From the NCBI GenBank assembly GCA_035315685.1, contig DATFXR010000106.1, positions 1 to 5,112 on the forward strand: a stretch of DNA of 5,112 nucleotides, written 5' to 3'. The position numbers were made by a program, and so were the translations under genes. Within the stretch, counting starts at the first letter, position 1, and each line of letters opens with the position of its first letter. Below, piece by piece: positions 1 to 5,112 of the stretch. The notes beneath the pieces were generated by a model, which made no database searches, had not been told where the DNA came from, and saw only the letters and a program-made list of their open reading frames with translations. Source of the DNA: QHWK01 sp035315685 (GTDB lineage Bacteria; Acidobacteriota; Vicinamibacteria; Vicinamibacterales; CAVVIG01).

Positions 1-2
1 TC

Positions 3-794
3 GGACGCATTCTCCCGATCTGGTCGTGGGGAGAGCGTCTGAAGACGCGCTACGACTCGCTGCAGATCGCGCTCAACAAGCGCATGTCGCACGGCATCGC
101 GTTCAAGGGGGCGTACACGCTGGCCAAGGCGATGAACGAGAGCGACAATGACGGCGCCACCACGCTGTGGTTCAACACGCCGAGCGAGCTGTGGCGCAAC
201 TGGGGACCGGCCGGCTTCGATCGCCGCCACAACCTGCAACTCGGCGTCATCTATGCGGTGCCGTGGCGGACCGAGAACGGGTCCGGCAGTTTCGGCAAGG
301 CACTGGCGAGCGACTGGCAGATCAACGGCGTCCTCGGCGCGTTCAGCGGCAACCCGTACACGATGATCGCGAACGGCGGCAGCTTGAACACGCCGAGCAA
401 CAATGCGGGCGGCACGACCAACGCAAATCTCGCGGACCTGACTGGCACGTACAACGTCACCGGTAACGTGGGCAGCGACGGCACGTGGTTCGACACGAGC
501 GCGTTCGCGCAGCCGACCGGCGTCCGCTTCGGCAACACGACGCGCAATCAGTTCTACGGTCCGGGCGGCTGGAACCTCGATCTGTCGGTATTCCGAACCT
601 TCCCGGTGGGCGGCCAGCGAAAGCTCGAAGCACGATTCGAGGTCGGAAATCTCTTCAATACGGGGGTCTTCGCCAATCCGCAGAACAACGTCACGTCCGG
701 GACGTTCGGCGTGATCACGGCGGTGGCGAACAACAATGGCGCCGCGTTCTATCCGGAGCGGCAAATCCGGCTCGGCGCCAGGTTCAGCTTCTGA
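3..794 (+). CDS. TonB-dependent receptor (Oar-like), C-terminal part only
   Basis: This is the C-terminal 263 residues of an outer-membrane beta-barrel receptor, which would import a ligand using TonB/ExbBD energy. The frame is already open at base 3 and reads YDSLQIALNKRMSHG well before the first ATG (84), so the gene begins outside the window and ATG 84 is not the start. Landmarks typical of the large acidobacterial receptors are visible: RNWGPAGFDRRHNLQLG (about 195-245), the barrel strand DWQINGVLGAFSGNPY (about 311-358), WFDTSAFAQP (about 487-516), RNQFYGPGGWNLDLSVFRTF (about 543-602), and FEVGNLFNTGVFANP (about 638-680). The protein ends in RLGARFSF, with the terminal Phe expected of a BAM-assembled barrel strand. 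The plug and any N-terminal carboxypeptidase-regulatory-like domain are not in view, so the substrate cannot be told. The stop codon overlaps the proposed start of the TPR gene, which suggests co-translation. Family call is firm; the Oar-like subtype is likely. Confidence 0.9.
   Translation, partial: GRILPIWSWGERLKTRYDSLQIALNKRMSHGIAFKGAYTLAKAMNESDNDGATTLWFNTPSELWRNWGPAGFDRRHNLQLGVIYAVPWRTENGSGSFGKALASDWQINGVLGAFSGNPYTMIANGGSLNTPSNNAGGTTNANLADLTGTYNVTGNVGSDGTWFDTSAFAQPTGVRFGNTTRNQFYGPGGWNLDLSVFRTFPVGGQRKLEARFEVGNLFNTGVFANPQNNVTSGTFGVITAVANNNGAAFYPERQIRLGARFSF
780..782 (+). promoter_or_regulatory. Weak ribosome-binding site for the CTG start at 791
   Basis: An AGG trinucleotide lies 8 bases before CTG 791, inside the last codons of the receptor gene. 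It is a minimal Shine-Dalgarno match and would not stand alone, but its spacing is right for a start at 791. Re-initiation by ribosomes finishing the receptor gene probably matters more. Confidence 0.3.
791..794 (+). promoter_or_regulatory. CTGA stop/start overlap (translational coupling)
   Basis: The receptor stop TGA (792-794) overlaps CTG 791-793, the proposed start of the TPR gene. This has the same geometry as the common ATGA overlap, which is also found at the next junction (2173-2176). It implies that the TPR protein is translated by ribosomes terminating on the receptor gene. Confidence 0.5.
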
Positions 795-2176
795 CCGTTC
801 GACTCCTCGGTGTCTGCGCGGCGCTCGTTGCCGCCGCGCAGACCTCCCTTCCGCCGCTCCCGCGGCTCGCCCTGGACGCGTTTCCGCCGCCGACGCGCGA
901 TGCCTTGACGCGCCCGTACGCCGCCGCCGTCGCTCGGCCCACCGACGTCAGCGCCGTCGCTACGCTCGCGCGAACGCTGCACGCCTGGGATCAGCTGGGT
1001 GCCGCGCACGAGACCTACCTCCGTGCGCAGGCGCTGACGCCGGCCGCCTTCGAATGGCTGTACCTCGATGGCGTCGCGCTGCAACGGCTGGCACGGCCCG
1101 CCGAAGCGGCAGAACGCTTCGACGCCGCGCTGCGCCGCTCGTCGGACTATCTGCCACTGCGCGCGAAGCTGGCGGAGGCGCTGTTCGATTCGGGAGATCT
1201 CGATCGCGCCGGGCCGATCTACGAAGCGCTCGCGCGTGAACCGGCCGCAGAGCCGATCGCCGAATTCGGCCTTGGACGAATTGCGGCCGGCCGACGCCGC
1301 CACGAGGTCGCCGTCACGCATCTCGAACGCGCGGTGGCGCTGTTTCCCGAATTCGGCGCCGCCTACTACGCGCTCGCGCTCTCGTACCGGCTGCTCGGAC
1401 GGCAAGACGAAGCGCAGCGCGCCCTCGAGCGGAATGCGCAGTATGGTCCGCGATGGCCGGCGATCGACGATCCGACGCTCGCCGCCGTGATCGCGCTCCG
1501 GGACGACGCGGACACCACGGTCCAGCGCGGGCTGAAGCTGGCCGAGGCCGGCGATCTTGCCGGAGCGATCGCGGCGCATGAGGCGGCACTGTCGCGCGAT
1601 CCATCGAACGCCCAGGCGCATGCCAATCTCATCTCGCTCTACGGCCGTGCGCGCGAGTGGGCGAAGGCGGAAGAGCACTACCGCGCCGTCGTCGCACTCC
1701 GCTTCAATCTCGGCGACGCGCATTACGATTACGGCGTGCTGCTCGGCCTGCAGGAAAAATGGGATCCCGCCGCGGCGGCGTACCGCGAGGCGATCGCGGT
1801 CAACCCGCGGCACGCGCAGGCACACAACAATCTCGGACAGGTGCTCGAGCGGAAGCACGACCTGGAGGCTGCGGCCGCTGAGTACAAAGCGGCGGCAGAC
1901 AGCCAGCCGGCGTTCCGGATCGCCACCTTCAATCTCGGTCGAATGCTGATCGCGCTGGGCCGCATGGACGAGGCGATCGGCGAGCTTGCACGGTTGACCG
2001 AGCCGCGCGATGCCGACGCGCCACGCTATCTGTTCGCGCTCGCCACGGCGCACGTGCAAGCCGGACATCGCGATGAAGGCATCAAGTGGGCGATCGACGC
2101 GCGGCAGCTGGCGCTGCAGTACGGCCAGCGCGATCTGGCCGCTGCCATCGACCGGGATCTCGCGCGGTTGAGATGA
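791..2176 (+). CDS. Secreted tetratricopeptide-repeat (TPR) protein
   Basis: Read from CTG 791 this gives 461 residues. The N-terminus MTVRLLGVCAALVAAAQ is a compact Sec signal: Arg4, a hydrophobic core over 5-15, and an AAA-Q cleavage site near residue 16. A Pro-rich linker (about 20-40) follows, then helical TPR units over roughly 85-442, about ten in all. The clearest are AQAHNNLGQVLERKHDLEAAAAEYKAA (342-368) and NLGRMLIALGRMDEAIGELA (381-400). TPR solenoids bind proteins or peptides; no catalytic domain is seen, and the mature part has no Cys. Start choice: the frame is open further upstream (ATG 485), but that stretch lies inside the receptor gene and reads as out-of-frame Arg-rich protein. 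There is no in-frame ATG or GTG near 791; TTG 905 would lose the signal peptide. The stop overlaps the next gene by ATGA. Such proteins often neighbour CRTAC1 proteins in Acidobacteriota, so a scaffold role for the neighbours is plausible. The family is sure; the partner is unknown. Confidence 0.85.
   Translation: MTVRLLGVCAALVAAAQTSLPPLPRLALDAFPPPTRDALTRPYAAAVARPTDVSAVATLARTLHAWDQLGAAHETYLRAQALTPAAFEWLYLDGVALQRLARPAEAAERFDAALRRSSDYLPLRAKLAEALFDSGDLDRAGPIYEALAREPAAEPIAEFGLGRIAAGRRRHEVAVTHLERAVALFPEFGAAYYALALSYRLLGRQDEAQRALERNAQYGPRWPAIDDPTLAAVIALRDDADTTVQRGLKLAEAGDLAGAIAAHEAALSRDPSNAQAHANLISLYGRAREWAKAEEHYRAVVALRFNLGDAHYDYGVLLGLQEKWDPAAAAYREAIAVNPRHAQAHNNLGQVLERKHDLEAAAAEYKAAADSQPAFRIATFNLGRMLIALGRMDEAIGELARLTEPRDADAPRYLFALATAHVQAGHRDEGIKWAIDARQLALQYGQRDLAAAIDRDLARLR
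1043..2116 (+). repeat. Tandem TPR units (protein-level repeat)
   Basis: About ten degenerate 34-residue helix-turn-helix units, residues 85-442 of the TPR protein. They share the usual small residues, as in AxxxxGxxxEA and AxxxxxxALxxxP. A less regular stretch at residues 219-241 (RWPAIDDPTLAAVIALRDD) separates an N-terminal block of about four units from a C-terminal block of about six. The units are divergent at the DNA level, so recent duplication is unlikely. Confidence 0.75.
2173..2176 (+). promoter_or_regulatory. ATGA stop/start overlap (translational coupling)
   Basis: ATG 2173-2175 of the CRTAC1 gene overlaps TGA 2174-2176 of the TPR gene. Only a weak purine-rich GGTTGAG lies directly upstream, so re-initiation after the TPR stop is the likely way this gene is translated. 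Confidence 0.7.
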
Positions 2177-3897
2177 AGGCCCACACGCCGTGGCTGATCG
2201 CCTGCGCCGCAACGCTGGCGGTCTCGATCGTCGCGCGCGGCGACGCCGCGCTGGCGCCGCCCGCGCCGATATTCGTCGAATCAGCCGCGCCAACCGGACT
2301 GGCCTTCACGCACGTCAACGGCGCCAGTGGCAACTACTATCTGCCCGAGGTCATGGGCGCTGGCGTCGCGCTCCTCGATTACGACAATGATGGCGATCTC
2401 GACGTCTTCCTCGTGCAGGGCGGCCCCCTGCCCGTGGATGCCGCGGCGAAAGCGGCGGGTGGGGGAAGTGGGTCGCCGACCTGTCGCCTCTTCCGCAACG
2501 ATCTCGTCGTCTCTGGCGACGGTCGCCGCACGCTGCGTTTCACCGATGTCACCGAGACGGCCGGCGTTGGCCTGCGCGGGTACGGCATGGGCGCCGCGGT
2601 CGGCGACTACGACAACGACGGCTACCCCGATCTCTTCGTCACCTCGTTCGGTGCGACGACGCTTCTGCACAACAACGGCGACGGCACGTTCACGGATGTC
2701 ACGAAGCAGGCCGGGGTCTCCGATTCGGCGTGGAGCACGAGCGCGGCGTTCGTCGACTACGACCGCGATGGGTACCTGGATCTGTTCGTCGCTCACTACG
2801 TCGACTTCACGACTGCAGCGAACAAACTGTGCAACGATCCGGCTGGCGCGCGCGATTACTGCAGTCCGCGCGCCTATCGAGGCGTGCCGGCCCGTCTGTT
2901 TCGCAACGACGGCCACGGCCATTTCGTCGACGTCACAGCGAAGGCCGGCATCACGAAGGCCTACGGCGCCGGCCTCGGCGTCGCCGTCGGCGACTACAAC
3001 GGCGACGGCTGGCTCGACATCTACGTCGCCAACGACGGCGGAGCGAACCAGCTATGGATCAACCGGCATGACGGCACGTTCGTCGATCAGGGGTTGATCT
3101 CCGGCGCAGCGGTGAGCGCGACCGGCAATCCCGAGGGAAGCATGGGCATCGCGTCGGGCGACTTCGATCTCGACGGCGATGAAGATCTGTTCGTCACGAA
3201 CATTGTCGGCGAGACGTCGGTGCTGTACGTGAACGACGGCCGCGGCAACTTCGACGATGCGCGCGTGAAATCGCGACTCGCGCCGCTCACCGCGGCGTTC
3301 ACCGGATTCGGCACCGATTGGTTCGATTACGACAACGACGGGTGGCCCGATCTCTTCGTCGCTAACGGTGCCGTCAACATCGTCGAGGCGCTGCGCGGAC
3401 AGCCGTCGCCGTACCGCATGCGGAATCAGTTGTTTCACAACACCGGCACCGGCCGGTTCGAGGAGACCAGCGCCGTCGCGGGCCCCGCTTTCGCACGCGC
3501 CGAGATCGGCCGCGGCGCCGCATTCGGTGACATCGACAACGACGGTGACGTCGACATCGTGGTCACGAACAACAACGGACCGGTCCGGCTGCTGCTCAAT
3601 CAGGTCGGGACGGCAAGTCACTGGTTGCAGATTCGCCTGGAGCAGCGGCCGTCCAACCGTTTCGGGATCGGCAGCTGGATTCGCGTCGAGCGCGCAGGCC
3701 GCCCGACGCTCGGACGCCGCGTCCGGACCGACGGCAGCTACCTGTCCGCGAGCGACGTGCGGGCGCACTTCGGACTTGGGTCGTCGCCGGACATCTCGGC
3801 GGTTGTCGTCCTGTGGCCCGACGGCGAGCGCGAGCGCTGGACGGACGTCAAAGCCGATCGCCTCGTGGTCCTGCGCCGGGGAACCGGACAGCGGTAG
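2173..3897 (+). CDS. CRTAC1-family protein: seven FG-GAP/VCBS repeats plus ASPIC/UnbV domain
   Basis: A 574-residue secreted protein. The N-terminus has a signal peptide (Lys2, hydrophobic 7-20, likely cleavage after DAALA at 28). Seven Ca2+-loop motifs of the DxDxDGxxD type follow at residues 69, 145, 195, 274, 330, 385 and 453, each leading into a LFV- or IYV-type strand, as in integrin-alpha-like beta-propellers. Residues 220-241 hold a Cys pair (C220, C230) and CSPRAYRGVPARLFRN, a hallmark of CRTAC1 proteins, possibly a disulfide. The C-terminal ASPIC/UnbV domain spans about 494-568 (NRFGIGSWIRV, GSYLSASDVRAHFGLG, VVVLWPDGERERW). Length and architecture are usual for the family. The role is not established in bacteria; Ca2+-dependent protein or glycan binding outside the cytoplasm is inferred. 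The start is ATG 2173: it gives the signal peptide and the ATGA overlap, whereas ATG 2086 in the same frame lies inside the TPR gene. It ends in TAG, 9 bases before the next start. Confidence 0.93.
   Translation: MKAHTPWLIACAATLAVSIVARGDAALAPPAPIFVESAAPTGLAFTHVNGASGNYYLPEVMGAGVALLDYDNDGDLDVFLVQGGPLPVDAAAKAAGGGSGSPTCRLFRNDLVVSGDGRRTLRFTDVTETAGVGLRGYGMGAAVGDYDNDGYPDLFVTSFGATTLLHNNGDGTFTDVTKQAGVSDSAWSTSAAFVDYDRDGYLDLFVAHYVDFTTAANKLCNDPAGARDYCSPRAYRGVPARLFRNDGHGHFVDVTAKAGITKAYGAGLGVAVGDYNGDGWLDIYVANDGGANQLWINRHDGTFVDQGLISGAAVSATGNPEGSMGIASGDFDLDGDEDLFVTNIVGETSVLYVNDGRGNFDDARVKSRLAPLTAAFTGFGTDWFDYDNDGWPDLFVANGAVNIVEALRGQPSPYRMRNQLFHNTGTGRFEETSAVAGPAFARAEIGRGAAFGDIDNDGDVDIVVTNNNGPVRLLLNQVGTASHWLQIRLEQRPSNRFGIGSWIRVERAGRPTLGRRVRTDGSYLSASDVRAHFGLGSSPDISAVVVLWPDGERERWTDVKADRLVVLRRGTGQR
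2377..3555 (+). repeat. Seven FG-GAP calcium-loop repeats (protein level)
   Basis: Seven motifs recur at uneven spacing (50-79 residues): DYDNDGDLD, DYDNDGYPD, DYDRDGYLD, DYNGDGWLD, DFDLDGDED, DYDNDGWPD and DIDNDGDVD. All keep the aspartates and Gly of an EF-hand-like Ca2+ loop except the fourth, where the third position is Asn. Most are preceded by a small-residue strand such as GAAVG or GIASG. Copies 2 and 6 are close at the DNA level too (2605-2640 and 3325-3360, 32 of 36 bases alike by eye). Confidence 0.85.
2454..2472 (+). other. G-tract cluster, possible G-quadruplex
   Basis: Four G-runs (2, 3, 5 and 3 long) lie within 19 bases of the coding strand. They encode a Gly/Ser linker (about residues 95-101) in the first FG-GAP segment. 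Two-layer G-quadruplex folding in the mRNA is possible, but the run may simply reflect GGN glycine codons in GC-rich DNA. Confidence 0.25.
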
Positions 3898-3906
3898 TAT
3901 TCAGCC

Positions 3907-4521
3907 GTGCAGAACATCGAACGTCAGCAGTACCAACCGAGTCGGCGCACGGCGTTGAAGGCGTTCGGATCCGCCGCGGCGTTGCCGTGGCTCTCGGACA
4001 AGGGGTTACTCGCCTTCGCGCGGATTCAGGAAACCCATGCTGCGCCGCAACCCAAGGTGCTGACCGCCTCACAGTTCCGGACGCTCGAGGCGCTCGTCGA
4101 GATGATCATCCCGGCCGACGATCGCTCTCCGGGCGCGAAGGAAGCGCGGGTGGCCGACTACATCGATCTGCTGCTGAGCGAGACCGAGTCAGACGAGGTG
4201 CTGCGTTGGATCGGCGGTTTGGCTGCGCTCGACGCCGAATCGAATGCGCGATTCAGGGCGCCGTTCGTCAACCTTGCTCCGGGACAGGCGGACGCGATCC
4301 TGCGCGACATCAGCCGGAACGAGCGCGCGCCGCGGACGCCGCTGGAAGGATTCTTCGTCATGACCAAGCAGGCGACGATCCGCGGCTACTACACGTCTGA
4401 GGTCGGCATCCATCAGGAGCTGCGCTACAAGGGCAACAAGTTCCTTCACGACTTCGTGGGATGTGAGACGGAGAACGGCAAGGATTGCCCGCACTGCGGC
4501 CAGAAAGCGACAGGGCGATAG
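3907..4521 (+). CDS. Gluconate 2-dehydrogenase subunit 3-like protein, Tat-exported small subunit
   Basis: A 204-residue protein starting at GTG 3907, the only usual start between the in-frame TAG at 3895 and the signal peptide. Residues 12-18 (SRRTALK) form a twin-arginine motif, with Ala in place of the usual Phe, followed by a short hydrophobic stretch AFGSAAALPWL. The family core is clear: LTASQFRTLEALVEMIIPAD (52-71), GAKEARVADYIDLLL (76-90), and near the end FVMTKQATIRGYYTSEVG (150-167) with ELRYKGNKFLHDFVGC (171-186). Known members are the small subunit of membrane-associated FAD dehydrogenases for gluconate and related sugars, and the next gene encodes the expected FAD partner. The tail after C186 is unusual: CPHCGQKATGR adds a CxxC pair (C194, C197). 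No clear Shine-Dalgarno precedes the GTG; coupling to the gene upstream is likely. The substrate cannot be inferred. Confidence 0.9.
   Translation: MQNIERQQYQPSRRTALKAFGSAAALPWLSDKGLLAFARIQETHAAPQPKVLTASQFRTLEALVEMIIPADDRSPGAKEARVADYIDLLLSETESDEVLRWIGGLAALDAESNARFRAPFVNLAPGQADAILRDISRNERAPRTPLEGFFVMTKQATIRGYYTSEVGIHQELRYKGNKFLHDFVGCETENGKDCPHCGQKATGR
4512..4515 (+). promoter_or_regulatory. Ribosome-binding site for the GMC oxidoreductase
   Basis: AGGG lies 9 bases before ATG 4525, within the last codons of the subunit 3 gene. It would leave 6 bases to the alternative GTG 4522. The spacing slightly favours ATG 4525. Confidence 0.4.
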
Positions 4522-4524
4522 GTG

Positions 4525-5112
4525 ATGCAGGCGGACCGTACACTCACGCTCGACCTGGCCAATGCGCTGGAGGAGTCGCGCCAGCTCGCCGCGTCGATCA
4601 GACCCGGGCGCGAGCGCTGGGACGCCATCGTGGTCGGCAGCGGCGCGGCCGGCGGCATGGCCGCGTATCAGCTCGCGACCGCCGGGATCAAAGTCCTGCT
4701 GCTCGAAGCCGGCCGCATGATCGACGTCCGCACCGAGTACCGGACCATGGAGTGGCCGTACGCGTCGATGCGGCGAAATCGGCTTCCGCCGGGCGAGCGG
4801 CCGATCGCAGTCGCCGAATACAATTTTTTCGACCGCCCCTACGGCCGCAATCCCGCATACGAGAAGTCGAAAACGGTGGTGTCGTACGCCGCCAACTCGT
4901 TCACCCGCAACTGGGTCGTCGACGAACGGCAGCATCCCACCACCGGGACGCCGTACGCGTGGGTGCGGTCTCGGATCCTCGGCGGCAAGACGAACTTCTG
5001 GGGCCGCGGCGCGCTGCGCTACGGACCGCTGCAGTTCAACGCGGCGAGCCGCGACGGATTCGACGTCGATTGGCCGATCTCCTACGACGAAGTGAAGCCG
5101 TACTACGACAAG
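4525..5112 (+). CDS. GMC-family FAD-dependent oxidoreductase, N-terminal part (runs off window)
   Basis: The first 196 residues of a flavin dehydrogenase that oxidises an alcohol group, probably on a sugar or polyol. The Rossmann ADP-binding motif is complete: WDAIVVGSGAAGG (32-44, GxGxxG) and LLLEAG (58-63), with Glu61 positioned for the FAD ribose. The second GMC signature follows at 151-166 (ILGGKTNFWGRGALRY), then DWPISYDEVKPYYDK (182-196), also usual for the family. The catalytic His/Asn near the C-terminus is outside the window. No signal peptide is seen; the N-terminal 30 residues are polar and probably helical (LANALEESRQLAASI). Export with the Tat-bearing small subunit encoded just upstream is therefore likely. 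ATG 4525 is preferred over GTG 4522, which directly follows the TAG of the preceding gene in the same frame; the choice alters only one residue. The partner gene and motifs resemble the large subunit of gluconate- or sorbitol-type FAD dehydrogenases. Confidence 0.92.
   Translation, partial: MQADRTLTLDLANALEESRQLAASIRPGRERWDAIVVGSGAAGGMAAYQLATAGIKVLLLEAGRMIDVRTEYRTMEWPYASMRRNRLPPGERPIAVAEYNFFDRPYGRNPAYEKSKTVVSYAANSFTRNWVVDERQHPTTGTPYAWVRSRILGGKTNFWGRGALRYGPLQFNAASRDGFDVDWPISYDEVKPYYDK

Noticed and set aside
485..790. ATG 485 as start of the TPR gene
   Set aside because: It would overlap about 300 bases of the well-supported receptor coding region. The extra residues are Arg/Gln-rich out-of-frame sequence that would bury the signal peptide.
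2173..2215. Lipobox-like LIAC (residues 8-11) in the CRTAC1 protein
   Set aside because: The Cys lies too early: only about five hydrophobic residues precede it and the hydrophobic core continues past it. A normal Sec cleavage near residue 28 fits better.
749..2293. Long open frame on the minus strand (514 codons) opposite the TPR gene
   Set aside because: It is extremely Arg-rich with no recognisable domain. It mirrors the codons of a clear TPR gene in GC-rich DNA, where stop-free antisense frames are common.
2281..3768. Minus-strand open frames at 2281-2922 and 3052-3768, rich in Val/Ile/Asp
   Set aside because: They are the complement of the repeated Asp-rich FG-GAP loops (GAC/GTC pairs), which gives VVVV-type peptides. 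No domain or start signal is seen.
3886..3906. Possible promoter or terminator between the CRTAC1 and subunit 3 genes
   Set aside because: Only 9 bases separate the genes. I see no -35/-10 pair and no hairpin with a T-run.
3813..4400. Forward open frame in another phase spanning the CRTAC1/subunit 3 junction
   Set aside because: It is Arg/Gly/Asp-rich without domain features. Both overlapped genes are clearly supported in frame 1.

Overview
The window is GC-rich bacterial DNA with one fully coding strand (+). It carries five tightly packed genes: the 3' end of a TonB-dependent outer-membrane receptor, a secreted TPR protein, a secreted seven-repeat FG-GAP/VCBS protein with an ASPIC/UnbV C-terminus (CRTAC1 family), a Tat-type gluconate 2-dehydrogenase subunit 3-like protein, and the 5' part of a GMC-family FAD oxidoreductase that runs off the window. 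Large Oar-like TonB receptors next to TPR and CRTAC1 proteins, plus the subunit 3/GMC pair, fit Acidobacteriota best (Vicinamibacteria- or Solibacter-like). This is inferred from protein family style only; no rRNA or other taxonomic marker is present.

Layout: receptor C-terminus 3-794; TPR gene 791-2176; CRTAC1 gene 2173-3897; subunit 3 gene 3907-4521; GMC gene 4525 to the end. The junctions are a CTGA overlap, an ATGA overlap, a 9-base gap and a 3-base gap. No promoter, terminator, RNA gene, mobile element or CRISPR array is visible, and no non-coding stretch exceeds about 10 bases. The whole window therefore reads as the interior of one operon whose ends lie outside it.

Working model (inference): a ligand enters through the receptor. 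Two secreted scaffold or binding proteins, a TPR solenoid and a Ca2+-binding beta-propeller-like protein, act in the periplasm or at the cell surface. A flavin dehydrogenase oxidises a sugar, polyol or other alcohol in the periplasm. The small subunit carries the only Tat signal of the pair and may carry the FAD subunit across the membrane with it. An electron-accepting cytochrome c would be expected downstream but is not in view.

Points most worth checking: the TPR gene has no plausible ATG/GTG start and seems to begin at CTG 791; the last three genes share one reading frame and are separated only by TAG stops; the small subunit ends in an unusual Cys-rich tail; and the five-gene combination may be an undescribed uptake-and-oxidation unit.
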